From Alteromonas sp. LOR (lineage in GTDB: Bacteria; Pseudomonadota; Gammaproteobacteria; Enterobacterales; Alteromonadaceae): 64,000 nucleotides of DNA. Shown here in pieces: positions 18,706-26,345 of the stretch. The notes under the pieces were generated by a model. It made no database searches and was not told the DNA's origin. It saw nothing but the letters and a program-made list of their open reading frames with translations. The position numbers and the translations under genes are program-made. Numbering within the stretch: position 1 is the stretch's first letter; every line of letters begins with the position of its first letter. The stretch lies in contig NZ_JQFW01000015.1 in the NCBI RefSeq assembly GCF_000753865.1, forward strand, positions 762,530 to 826,529. Direction: 5' to 3'.

Positions 18706-19667
18706 TACACTTTCTCTCTTTGCATACTTTGAAGTTGCTCATCTAATGGATAGGCGCTAGAGACGTGATAGCGTGCAATGCTCATCTGTTTGAGCGTTTG
18801 CGTAATTGCTGTGTTTTGTTCTTCGCGCCATTCACTGTAGCTGAGCGTTTCCTTGCTATCGCCAAGTACCCAACGCTGATTCACAACGCCATCAGACACG
18901 TTTACGCTTTGCAGCGCGTTGGTTTCTGGCAACTTGTGTTCGAAGGGATCATCGACAACGATAGCTCTCACTTCACAATGACGTGTGAGGTGCGTTAAAT
19001 GCTGCTGTGCCGCTGTGCTCATGTTTTGAAAATCAGAAACTAAATAAACCAAACTACCTGGCTTAGCCAAACGCCTTGCTCTAGCGCAAGCGTCAGAAAA
19101 AGCGTCTCGGTCGCGAGCAGTATTCGGCTGCTCCCCATGAGCACCTTGGCTTAATGCTATTAGCTCATGGCAAACGTGAAGTACGGCTTTTTTTCTACTT
19201 AATGGCTTTATTTCTTTGTGACTATTTTGATTAAAAACCAAGGCGCCTACTTTGTCTCCTCGAGCGGCGGCAGACCAACTTATTAGCGAAGAGATATGCG
19301 CTGCTTGAACGGCCTTTGTCAGTAGTTTCGTGCCAAACCCCATGGAAGGAAGGTAGTCGCAGAAAATAAAAACAGGACGTTCTCTTTCTTCTCTATAAAT
19401 TTTGGTATGGGTTTTTCCAGTTCTCGCAGTTACGCGCCAGTCGATGGCTCGAATATCGTCACCAGGCTGGTAGTGGCGGGCCTCATCGAATTCCATGCCT
19501 CTACCTTTATGCTTGGTGAGATAGCTCCCGCTTAAGCGCGCTTGTGGCACCTTTTTGGGAGTTAAGTTCATCAGTTTTGCCAGCTGCTGATAGCGCAGTA
19601 ACTCTGCTGTCGTCAGATTTACCCCATCGCTTTTTAACTTCTCTAATTGCGAGTGAATGTTTGACAT
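18705..19667 (-). CDS. DUF58-family protein of the moxR/bat operon
   Basis: A 320-residue cytoplasmic protein. The DUF58 signature is clear: the segment GMEFDEARHYQPGDD leads into IRAIDWRVTARTG (about residues 57-85). A VWA-like fold follows, with LVYLVSDFQNMS near 210. These proteins are regular partners of MoxR ATPases and are thought to link the ATPase to the VWA proteins. It starts 3 bp after moxR and is coupled to the DUF4381 gene. Confidence 0.9.
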   Translation of the reverse strand: MSNIHSQLEKLKSDGVNLTTAELLRYQQLAKLMNLTPKKVPQARLSGSYLTKHKGRGMEFDEARHYQPGDDIRAIDWRVTARTGKTHTKIYREERERPVFIFCDYLPSMGFGTKLLTKAVQAAHISSLISWSAAARGDKVGALVFNQNSHKEIKPLSRKKAVLHVCHELIALSQGAHGEQPNTARDRDAFSDACARARRLAKPGSLVYLVSDFQNMSTAAQQHLTHLTRHCEVRAIVVDDPFEHKLPETNALQSVNVSDGVVNQRWVLGDSKETLSYSEWREEQNTAITQTLKQMSIARYHVSSAYPLDEQLQSMQREKV

Positions 19668-19670
19668 GGC

Positions 19671-20627
19671 TTATGGTACGGCAACGGTAGCGACTATTTT
19701 ATCGAGTACATCATTGACAGTAACGCCTTCGGCCTCTGCCTGATAAGACAAAATAATTCGGTGTCTCAGTACATTGTGAACAACGGCTTGAATATCATCA
19801 GGTCCAACAAAGTCACGGCCGCTAAGCCAGGCGTGGGCGCGAGCACAACGATCTAGCCCGATAGTAGCTCGTGGACTGGTTCCCATAGCAATCCAATGAG
19901 CAAGACTGTCGTCGAAAAGCCCGGGTTTGCGCGTAGCCATAATAAGTTGCACTAGGTAATTTTCTAACTCAGGTGCCATGTAAAGAGACAGTGCCTCTTT
20001 ACGAGACGCGAAGATATCGTCTTGACTCAGTGTTGGCGGTGTCACCGGCGGTTGCGATAGCGCCTCTCCTCGAGTAAGTCGTAAAATCTCTAATTCAGTA
20101 TCTGCATCGGGATAGTCAATATCAACATGCATTAAAAATCTGTCGAGCTGTGCTTCAGGGAGTGGATAGGTTCCTTCCTGTTCTAGCGGATTCTGCGTTG
20201 CCATCACCAAAAATAGAGGAGGCAAAGGGTAAGTTTTACTTCCTACCGTTATCTGGCGCTCTGCCATGGCTTCTAATAACGCAGACTGCACTTTAGCAGG
20301 CGCTCGGTTTATCTCATCGGCAAGTACTAAATTGTGGAAAAGAGGGCCTTTCTGAAAAACAAACTCCCCTGTCTCAGGGCGGTAAATGTCTGTTCCCGTT
20401 AAATCAGCAGGCAACAAATCCGGTGTAAACTGAACTCGATGAAAGTCGCCATCCACGCCATTGGCCAGGGCATTTATAGCACGGGTTTTAGCAAGACCTG
20501 GCGGTCCTTCCACAAGAAGGTGTCCATCGGCGAGTAGCGCTATTAAAATACTTTTTGTTAATGCATGTTGACCGATAATTTGCTGATCAAGGTAAGCATG
20601 TAATTGTTTAAATTGCTCTGCTGCCAT
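19671..20627 (-). CDS. moxR: MoxR-family AAA+ ATPase
   Basis: A 318-residue AAA+ ATPase. The Walker A region GPPGLAKT (about residue 41) and Walker B LVLADEINRAP (about 105) are present. Sensor 1 ATQNP, the ATIGLDR segment and the C-terminal lid are typical of MoxR. It is thought to act as a chaperone-like ATPase for maturation or insertion of targets with the help of VWA partners. It is the first gene of a six-gene minus-strand operon running to 13278; the promoter must lie in the 435-bp divergent gap to fadI. Confidence 0.93.
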   Translation of the reverse strand: MAAEQFKQLHAYLDQQIIGQHALTKSILIALLADGHLLVEGPPGLAKTRAINALANGVDGDFHRVQFTPDLLPADLTGTDIYRPETGEFVFQKGPLFHNLVLADEINRAPAKVQSALLEAMAERQITVGSKTYPLPPLFLVMATQNPLEQEGTYPLPEAQLDRFLMHVDIDYPDADTELEILRLTRGEALSQPPVTPPTLSQDDIFASRKEALSLYMAPELENYLVQLIMATRKPGLFDDSLAHWIAMGTSPRATIGLDRCARAHAWLSGRDFVGPDDIQAVVHNVLRHRIILSYQAEAEGVTVNDVLDKIVATVAVP

Positions 20628-20966
20628 ATTGCCATTTTTCCAATTAAATTCTAGTTATCAGGAAGTGCCCGTGACGCTTATGAGGAAATGTCGACCACTT
20701 TGCACAAAAAAAGCGTAGTTTCTGAGGTCATCACCTAGACTTACCTAAACAATGACACAAAACAGACTGTGTTTCTCATATAAGGTTCATTTTGCATTAC
20801 TTCAAGTCACTTATGTGGATGAAAATAAGAAATGCCATATTAAATTGCGAAGAAATTTTGGTGAGGCTGATAAGAAACACGATCTACACGCCCTAATCTA
20901 GCTAAAAGGTAGTCTGCCCATATTCTTTGCTTGATAACCGTTATTCTCTTCGCATTATTTGCTATT

Positions 20967-20996
20967 TTGTTCATAGTTTGTAAAAATCGATGTTAT
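20967..20996 (+). promoter_or_regulatory. Possible sigma-70 promoter of fadIJ
   Basis: TTGTTC (20967-20972) and TGTTAT (20991-20996) are separated by 18 bp, and the FadR-like box starts 2 bp later. The hexamers are imperfect; support comes mainly from the arrangement. Confidence 0.4.
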
Positions 20997-20997
20997 T

Positions 20998-21013
20998 ACA
21001 GGTCAGACCACTT
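20998..21013. promoter_or_regulatory. FadR-like operator upstream of fadI
   Basis: ACAGGTCAGACCACTT contains the perfect palindrome GGTC-A-GACC, the core of the gammaproteobacterial FadR site (AACTGGTCNGACCAGTT-like). It lies about 50 bp before the fadI start and overlaps the expected transcription start, fitting repression relieved by acyl-CoA. This is a motif match by eye, not a scored search. Confidence 0.6.
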
Positions 21014-21062
21014 AGGTCAGGTGTCGATAGCACTTGCTGAGGGTCACTAATTTAGGTGCATT

Positions 21063-22373
21063 ATGTCCACAAAACAATCAGTTACAACCCGAGAGGGTGA
21101 TCGTATCGCTATTGTCGCGGGGTTACGTACTCCTTTCGCAAAGATGGCGACATATTTTCACGGCGTTCCCGCTGTAGACCTAGGCAAGATGGTCGTGAAC
21201 GAACTTCTTGTTCGCCACGGAATTCAAAAAGAGTGGGTGGATCAGGTTGTCTATGGACAAGTAGTGCAAATGCCTGAAGCGCCAAACATTGCTCGTGAAA
21301 TTGTATTGGGCACTGGCATGAATGTGCATACTGATGCGTACAGCGTCTCACGAGCGTGTGCCACAAGCTTTCAGTCTACGGTTAATATTGCCGAAAGCAT
21401 GATGGCGGGACACGTTCAGGTTGGTATTGCAGGTGGCGCCGACTCTACGTCTGTATCTCCAATTGGTGTGTCTAAGAATTTAGCCAGAGCGTTGGTTGAT
21501 TTGCAAAAAACAAAAACTCTTGGTCAGAAGCTGAATATTTTCAAGCGCCTTGGTCTTAAAGATTTAGCCCCTGTACCGCCTGCAGTTGCAGAGTATTCAT
21601 CGGGACTGTCCATGGGACAGACTGCAGAGCAAATGGCGAAGTCTCATGGTATTAGCCGTGAAGAGCAAGATAAGTTGGCTCACCGCTCGCACAGCTTCGC
21701 AGCGCAAAGTTGGGAGGAAGGCAAGTTATCAAGTGAAGTAATGACTGCTTATGCCGAACCTTATAAAGGTGCTCTTGAGCGCGACAATAATGTGCGTTTC
21801 GACTCAAAGTTAGAAAGTTACGCCAAACTACGCCCTGTTTTTGACAAGAAGTACGGCTCTGTGACTGCGGCTAACGCCACGCCACTTACCGACGGTGCAT
21901 CTGCCGTTATCATGATGACAGAAAGTCGTGCTAAAGAGCTAGGATATACTCCACTTGGTTACATCAAGAGCTATGCATTTTCTGCTATTGATGTGTGGGA
22001 AGACATGTTGATGGGACCTTCTTATGCTACACCCATTGCGTTAGATAGAGCCGGCATGACGCTAAACGACCTTACCTTAATAGAAATGCACGAAGCATTT
22101 GCTGCGCAAACACTTGCCAATGTAAAAATGTTTGCAAGCGATAAATTCGCCAAAGAAAAGCTAGGGCGAAGCAAAGCCACGGGCGAAATTGATATGGACA
22201 AGTTCAATGTAATGGGCAGCTCGATTGCTTACGGCCATCCATTTGCCGCTACGGGAACTCGTATGATTACGCAGATGCTAAATGAGCTAAATCGTCGTGG
22301 AGGCGGAAGTGGCCTTCTTACAGCATGCGCAGCCGGTGGTTTAGGCGCAGCTATGATTGTGGAGACAGAATAA
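21063..22373 (+). CDS. fadI: 3-ketoacyl-CoA thiolase, FadI type
   Basis: The beta subunit of the FadIJ fatty-acid oxidation complex. It cleaves 3-ketoacyl-CoA with CoA to acetyl-CoA and a shortened acyl-CoA. At 436 residues it matches E. coli FadI in length. The acylated cysteine is C99 in SVSRACATS. The other catalytic elements are [15 protein letters not shown] and C-terminal CAAGGLGAA with the second cysteine. It is first of two genes; fadJ starts 1 bp after its stop. Confidence 0.95.
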   Translation: MSTKQSVTTREGDRIAIVAGLRTPFAKMATYFHGVPAVDLGKMVVNELLVRHGIQKEWVDQVVYGQVVQMPEAPNIAREIVLGTGMNVHTDAYSVSRACATSFQSTVNIAESMMAGHVQVGIAGGADSTSVSPIGVSKNLARALVDLQKTKTLGQKLNIFKRLGLKDLAPVPPAVAEYSSGLSMGQTAEQMAKSHGISREEQDKLAHRSHSFAAQSWEEGKLSSEVMTAYAEPYKGALERDNNVRFDSKLESYAKLRPVFDKKYGSVTAANATPLTDGASAVIMMTESRAKELGYTPLGYIKSYAFSAIDVWEDMLMGPSYATPIALDRAGMTLNDLTLIEMHEAFAAQTLANVKMFASDKFAKEKLGRSKATGEIDMDKFNVMGSSIAYGHPFAATGTRMITQMLNELNRRGGGSGLLTACAAGGLGAAMIVETE

Positions 22374-22374
22374 T

Positions 22375-24546
22375 ATGAGTCAGGAAAATATGAGCCAAAA
22401 CACAGAAGTGAACGAGGCAGCCACGCCCACCACAGGTGCGTTTACGTTGACTAAGCAGGACAACGGCGTTGCTATTTTAAGCATGGATGTGCCTGGTGAG
22501 AGCATGAATACGCTAAAAGCCGAGTTCGGCGATGAAATTAGCGCAATGCTAGATGATATTGAGCAAGACAATAGCATTAAAGGCGTAGTCGTTATTAGCG
22601 GTAAGCGTAATTCGTTTGTTGCTGGCGCCGATATCTCTATGCTTGCTGCGTGCAAAACAGCCGAAGATGCAACAGCAATTGCTGCTGGTGGCCAAGCTGT
22701 GTTCGACCGAATTGAAAATATGAAAGCCACATTTGTCGCTGCCATCCACGGACCTGCCTTGGGTGGCGGTTTGGAACTGGCGCTTGCTTGTCACTATCGC
22801 GTGTGTACCGACGCACCAAGCACGCAAGTTGGCTTACCAGAAGTACAACTTGGCTTATTACCAGGAAGTGGCGGTACCCAACGTCTTCCGCGTCTCATTG
22901 GTATACAGCAAGCGATGAAAATGATGCTAACAGGTTCGCCAGCTAGAGCGAAACAAGCTAAGAAGTACGGCATTGTTGACGAAGTTGTACCAGAAAGTGT
23001 CTTGCGTAAAGTGGCTGAGCAATTTGCGCTTAAGCGCAAGCCAGAGCGCGAAGCGCCGCAAAAAGGGCTAATGAATAAAGTATTGGAGACTACCGGTCCT
23101 GGTCGCAATATGATGTTCAAAAAAGCGCGTGAAGCCACGTTTGCTAAAACTAAGGGCAATTACCCATCACCAGGTTATATTATTGATGTTATTGAAACTG
23201 GCATTAATGATGGAATGAAAGCGGGTTTAAAGGCAGAAGCAGAAGCATTTGGTAAATTGGTGATGACGCCAGAGTCATTCCAGCTTCGCCAAATATTCTT
23301 TGCTACTACCGAAATGAAAAAAGAAAACGGTGTAGAAGGCGTTACCCCTGCAAAGATGAAGAAAGTGGGCGTTCTAGGCGGTGGCCTGATGGGCGGCGGT
23401 ATTGCCTTTGTTACATCAACAAAGGCTGGCGTGCCTGTGCGTATTAAAGATGTGCGCGCAGAAGGTATTGCTAATGCAATGAAGTACAGCTATGACATCT
23501 TAAATAAAAAGGTGAAGAAGCGTTTTATTCGCAACAGCGAAATGCAGAAGCAATTGGCCTTGCTAACGGGAACATTGGACTATAGCGGTTATAAAGACAT
23601 TGATATCGTTGTAGAAGCCGTTTTTGAAGATCTGGATTTAAAGCAAAAGATGGTGGCTGACATTGAAGAAAATTGTAAAGAAACAACAATTTTCGCATCA
23701 AATACGTCATCTATTCCTATCACGCAAATTGCTGAGAAAGCTGCCCGTCCAGAAAATGTAATTGGTCTGCACTATTTCTCCCCGGTAGATAAAATGCCGT
23801 TGGCGGAAGTGATTGCTCATGACAAAACATCAGATGATGTCATTTCATCTACGGTTGAGTTTGCGAAGAAGCAGGGTAAGACACCAGTTGTGGTTAAAGA
23901 CGGCGCAGGCTTTTATGTGAATCGTATTTTAGCGCCTTACATGAATGAAGCGGCTAACTTAATTTTAGATGGCGAGCCAATTGAGCATATTGACAAGTCT
24001 TTAGTGAAATTTGGGTTCCCAGTTGGCCCGGTCAAGCTGCTTGATGAGGTTGGTATAGACGTAGGCACTAAGATTATTCCATTTTTAGTGGAAGCGTTTG
24101 GTGAGCGTTTCACCGCGCCTTCTGCATTTGACAAAGTGTTGTCTGATGGACGTAAAGGTAAGAAAAATAAGAAAGGGTTTTACGATTACGAAGGTAAGAA
24201 ACCTGGTAAAGAAGTAGATGAAAGCATTTATGAATTATTAGGGCTATCGCCGTCGAGCAAACTCAGCGAGAAAGAAGTGGCCGAGCGCTGTGTTCTAATG
24301 ATGCTAAACGAAGCTGCTCGCTGTTTAGATGAAGGTGTAATTCGCAATGCCCGTGATGGTGATATTGGTGCTATCTTCGGTATTGGATTCCCGCCGTTTT
24401 TAGGTGGTCCGTTCCGATACATGGACACGCTTGGCATAAAGCATGTTGTAGCTAGGCTAAATCATTACTCTACAGCTGTTGGTGATAAGTTCGCGCCAGC
24501 TGATGTACTGGTGAAGATGGCGGAAAGCGATAAGTCGTTTTACTAA
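22375..24546 (+). CDS. fadJ: Fatty-acid oxidation complex alpha subunit, FadJ type
   Basis: A multifunctional enzyme with enoyl-CoA hydratase and 3-hydroxyacyl-CoA dehydrogenase activity. The crotonase domain lies at about 20-210, with oxyanion-hole segments VAGADISML and GPALGGGLELALAC and the catalytic glutamates in LPEVQLGLLPGSGGTQ. The NAD-binding Rossmann domain starts near 325 (VGVLGGGLMGGG), and the dehydrogenase C-terminal domains follow. I chose the ATG at 22375 (723 residues) over an in-frame TTG at 22357 because GGAGA at 22361-22365 is well spaced for it. It is co-transcribed with fadI and ends at a strong terminator. Confidence 0.95.
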   Translation: MSQENMSQNTEVNEAATPTTGAFTLTKQDNGVAILSMDVPGESMNTLKAEFGDEISAMLDDIEQDNSIKGVVVISGKRNSFVAGADISMLAACKTAEDATAIAAGGQAVFDRIENMKATFVAAIHGPALGGGLELALACHYRVCTDAPSTQVGLPEVQLGLLPGSGGTQRLPRLIGIQQAMKMMLTGSPARAKQAKKYGIVDEVVPESVLRKVAEQFALKRKPEREAPQKGLMNKVLETTGPGRNMMFKKAREATFAKTKGNYPSPGYIIDVIETGINDGMKAGLKAEAEAFGKLVMTPESFQLRQIFFATTEMKKENGVEGVTPAKMKKVGVLGGGLMGGGIAFVTSTKAGVPVRIKDVRAEGIANAMKYSYDILNKKVKKRFIRNSEMQKQLALLTGTLDYSGYKDIDIVVEAVFEDLDLKQKMVADIEENCKETTIFASNTSSIPITQIAEKAARPENVIGLHYFSPVDKMPLAEVIAHDKTSDDVISSTVEFAKKQGKTPVVVKDGAGFYVNRILAPYMNEAANLILDGEPIEHIDKSLVKFGFPVGPVKLLDEVGIDVGTKIIPFLVEAFGERFTAPSAFDKVLSDGRKGKKNKKGFYDYEGKKPGKEVDESIYELLGLSPSSKLSEKEVAERCVLMMLNEAARCLDEGVIRNARDGDIGAIFGIGFPPFLGGPFRYMDTLGIKHVVARLNHYSTAVGDKFAPADVLVKMAESDKSFY

Positions 24547-24566
24547 CATCTAATGAAGTACGATAT

Positions 24567-24600
24567 AAAACGGGGCATTTAATCAATGCCCCGTTTTTTT
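24567..24600 (+). terminator. Rho-independent terminator after fadJ
   Basis: AAAACGGGGCAT and ATGCCCCGTTTT form a 12-bp stem around a 7-base loop, followed by a T-run. It lies 20 bp past the fadJ stop. Confidence 0.95.
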
Positions 24601-24605
24601 TAGTC

Positions 24606-24637
24606 TTTTTTAAGTAAGAGCTTTTTTAAATAAGAGC
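24606..24637. repeat. 16-bp tandem repeat downstream of fadJ
   Basis: Two 16-bp units, ttttttaagtaagagc (24606-24621) and ttttttaaataagagc (24622-24637), differ at one position. A partial third unit (tttt) follows. They sit immediately after the fadJ terminator. Confidence 0.7.
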
Positions 24638-24707
24638 TTTTAGTCAGAGGCCTTAGTTGAACCCACAGCAAATTGCTAAAGCACCGGCTTTGCAAGCTTA
24701 CCCTTAG

Positions 24708-24902
24708 CTACTTCAAGTAAGTTTGAACCTTAAAATAAAGCAGGGTTAATAATGCTGCGGCAAAAAAATACTTCGATGTGAATACATACTCACCTTTAGA
24801 CACTGCGAAATACATTACCATCACCCAGCAGTACACAATATTCACAACGATCAATCCTTGGCCAAATCGATAAAGCTTTTTTGTGGGTTTAATGAATTGC
24901 AT
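24708..24902 (-). CDS. Small hypothetical membrane protein, 64 residues
   Basis: Not recognised. It encodes 64 residues with two predicted membrane helices (about 15-34 and 42-60) and lysines at both ends. The ATG is preceded by a weak GAGA about 8 bp upstream. It lies convergent to fadJ and alone on its strand. Length, hydrophobicity and start context make it a plausible gene but do not prove it. Confidence 0.5.
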   Translation of the reverse strand: MQFIKPTKKLYRFGQGLIVVNIVYCWVMVMYFAVSKGEYVFTSKYFFAAALLTLLYFKVQTYLK

Positions 24903-25031
24903 TGTGAAATCTCGATGTAAAGTCTAGACCCGACTTCACAATGGATCTTGAGCCTAAACTTGCATTCGCGGCATTTGCATAAAAAATTTCTTTCATGATT
25001 CAGTCTGCTTACTTGTTTAATAAATAGGATG

Positions 25032-25053
25032 AAACGACCTAGAGTCGTTTTTT
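25032..25053 (+). terminator. Terminator-like hairpin
   Basis: AAACGAC and GTCGTTT form a 7-bp stem around a 5-base loop, followed by TTT. No plus-strand gene lies directly upstream, so it may end a small RNA or be a remnant. Confidence 0.45.
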
Positions 25054-25145
25054 AAATTCAAAACTTATTTACTCGTGATGAGTTTAAGAAGGGTAGTGGA
25101 TTCAATACAATTTATTAACTGTTCGTCAGCCTAGAATTAATATAG

Positions 25146-25172
25146 AGCCATTTCCGTGCGGAAGGCTTTTTG
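25146..25172 (+). terminator. Terminator-like hairpin with T-run
   Basis: AGCC-AT-TTCCG pairs with CGGAA-GGCT (AT bulged) around a TG loop and is followed by TTTTTG. Its shape is that of an intrinsic terminator on the plus strand, about 95 bp after the previous hairpin. Confidence 0.5.
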
Positions 25173-25292
25173 TTAGTAATTAACGCCAAAAGATAAGTTT
25201 TGGTTACTATAGAGTTGCTTAAATGTTGAATGCAGGGCGTTCGTCGATTTTCGTTCATGTAGCTGTAATTTGTGCTGGTTTATTGAGCATTT

Positions 25293-25469
25293 ATGGTTAG
25301 AATCGCCCTCGTTTTCTTAAGATATTGCCGGTTTATCAGTCAAAACGAAACTTCATATTGTAATGACAATACTGATGTCAAAAAAATGGCGTCTCATTTA
25401 ACGGAGACCGTTATTACTGCAACCATCTTGATGGCGATCATTTTTATGGCGATACAATGTTCAAAGTGA
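25293..25469 (+). CDS. Possible small protein, 58 residues
   Basis: Not recognised. An ATG ORF of 58 residues with a charged N-terminal half and a hydrophobic C-terminal helix (about 38-55, ETVITATILMAIIFMAIQ), suggesting a tail-anchored peptide. A GAG lies 5 bp upstream. It precedes the better supported small membrane gene at 25551 on the same strand by 81 bp. It could equally be chance. Confidence 0.3.
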   Translation: MVRIALVFLRYCRFISQNETSYCNDNTDVKKMASHLTETVITATILMAIIFMAIQCSK

Positions 25470-25550
25470 ATGATGTTACCGTTTTAATAAACAGGCAATG
25501 GTTACTTGATATGGTTTAATCAAAACCCTTCGAAATTGTGGAGATGTAGA

Positions 25551-25748
25551 GTGTTGTCACTTATCCTCGTATGTATGATATTTAGCGCCTATTTTTATGT
25601 AGAGGCGTTTAAGTGGGGTATGAATGCCAGACGCTGGGCGGCGGCAGGTTTACTCCTAGGCCCTGTAGTGCTTCCTATGTTCTCTATTTCGCGTCATATC
25701 CATTGGCGCAACGCTGTAGGCTACAACAACTTCTTTATTGCCGCATAA
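25551..25748 (+). CDS. Conserved-looking small membrane protein, 65 residues
   Basis: A 65-residue protein with an N-terminal helix (about 2-18), the middle motif EAFKWGMNARRWAAAGLLLGP, and the tail PMFSISRHIHWRNAVGYNN. From memory, small proteins with a xGMxxxRWAxAGxxLGPxxxPMFxISRH pattern occur in Alteromonas and Shewanella relatives; the function is unknown. I chose the GTG at 25551 because GGAG at 25540-25543 is ideally spaced (7 bp). An in-frame TTG at 25506 would add 15 residues. A shared terminator follows at 25835. Confidence 0.7.
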   Translation: MLSLILVCMIFSAYFYVEAFKWGMNARRWAAAGLLLGPVVLPMFSISRHIHWRNAVGYNNFFIAA

Positions 25749-25834
25749 GCGCTTACAGGACGCTTTGACTTAATTTAGTGAAATGTGTGGGATGGAGTGA
25801 GTAGAGGCCGAGTGATTCGGTAAAAGCTAGGCAT

Positions 25835-25863
25835 AAAAAAGAGAGCCGAGGCTCTCTTTTTAG
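25835..25863. terminator. Bidirectional terminator between convergent small genes
   Basis: AAAAAAGAGAGCC and GGCTCTCTTTTT form a long stem with a GA loop; A- and T-runs flank it on both sides. It lies between the convergent genes at 25551-25748 (+) and 25882-26049 (-), so it serves both. Confidence 0.92.
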
Positions 25864-25881
25864 AATCTGTTTTAGTGGACA

Positions 25882-26049
25882 TTACCAACCAACACCACGG
25901 CCACCCATACCAGTGCGAGGCTTTGGAACATAGCTTTCTGTCGCTACTTCTTTTTTAGTCTCAGGAGCCTGTTTGGCGCCGTCTTGCTTGTCAGCAGCAA
26001 CTGGGGTAGCGGTAGATAGTACTAGTGCAACAGCGTACTCTTTTAACAT
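25882..26049 (-). CDS. Small secreted protein, 55 residues
   Basis: A 55-residue ORF. Residues 1-19 look like a signal peptide (MLKEYAVALVLSTATPVAA) with a plausible cleavage site before D20. That leaves a mature peptide of about 36 residues, first charged (KQDGAKQAPETKKEVATES) and ending in the glycine-rich RTGMGGRGVGW. A strong ribosome-binding site, AGAGGA, lies 7 bp before the ATG. A shared terminator follows, and a sigma-54-like promoter lies about 90 bp upstream. The function is unknown. The complete set of signals (promoter, ribosome-binding site, signal peptide, terminator) makes it a credible gene despite its size. Confidence 0.65.
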   Translation of the reverse strand: MLKEYAVALVLSTATPVAADKQDGAKQAPETKKEVATESYVPKPRTGMGGRGVGW

Positions 26050-26140
26050 GTCTTTTCCTCTGATTTTTTAATTTTTTTTAAACGAACAAACAAAGTCTAT
26101 TTGAATTTTTATTGTCGACTCTTACCGACATTTATATCTT

Positions 26141-26156
26141 TGCTAAACTTGTGCCA
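26141..26156 (-). promoter_or_regulatory. Sigma-54-like promoter upstream of the 55-residue secreted protein
   Basis: On the minus strand TGGCACAAGTTTAGCA matches the -24/-12 consensus TGGCAC-N5-TTGCA at all but one informative base, with exact GG-to-GC spacing. The predicted start would give a leader of about 80 bases to the ATG at 26049. No upstream activator site was identified. Confidence 0.45.
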
Positions 26157-26345
26157 GTTTTTAAAAATCTTTAAAAAACAGAGGTTTGCTTGAGTTTTGT
26201 TAGTTTTTTGACGGTTTTTCAATACCAAAGTCTATTAAACTTTTGCCTAATAGGCGGTAAATTGCCGGAATGGATTGTGAGGATGAGGCAGACCTTAGCC
26301 TGCCGTAATACGCATTTTCGAAGGTTGAGAATAGTAAGCTGTTAT

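Larger units (their letters stand above)
20628..21062. other. 435-bp divergent intergenic region, moxR / fadI
   Basis: No credible gene is seen here. The right-hand 100 bp hold a probable fadI promoter and FadR-like site. The left part must hold the moxR promoter, but no convincing -35/-10 pair stands out. Confidence 0.6.
24903..25292. other. Intergenic region with two terminator-like hairpins
   Basis: 390 bp without a firm gene. It contains the hairpins at 25032-25050 and 25146-25172, both followed by T on the plus strand although no upstream plus-strand gene is evident after the fadJ terminator. A 25-codon ORF (25223-25300) overlaps the start of the 58-residue ORF at 25293. Confidence 0.5.
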
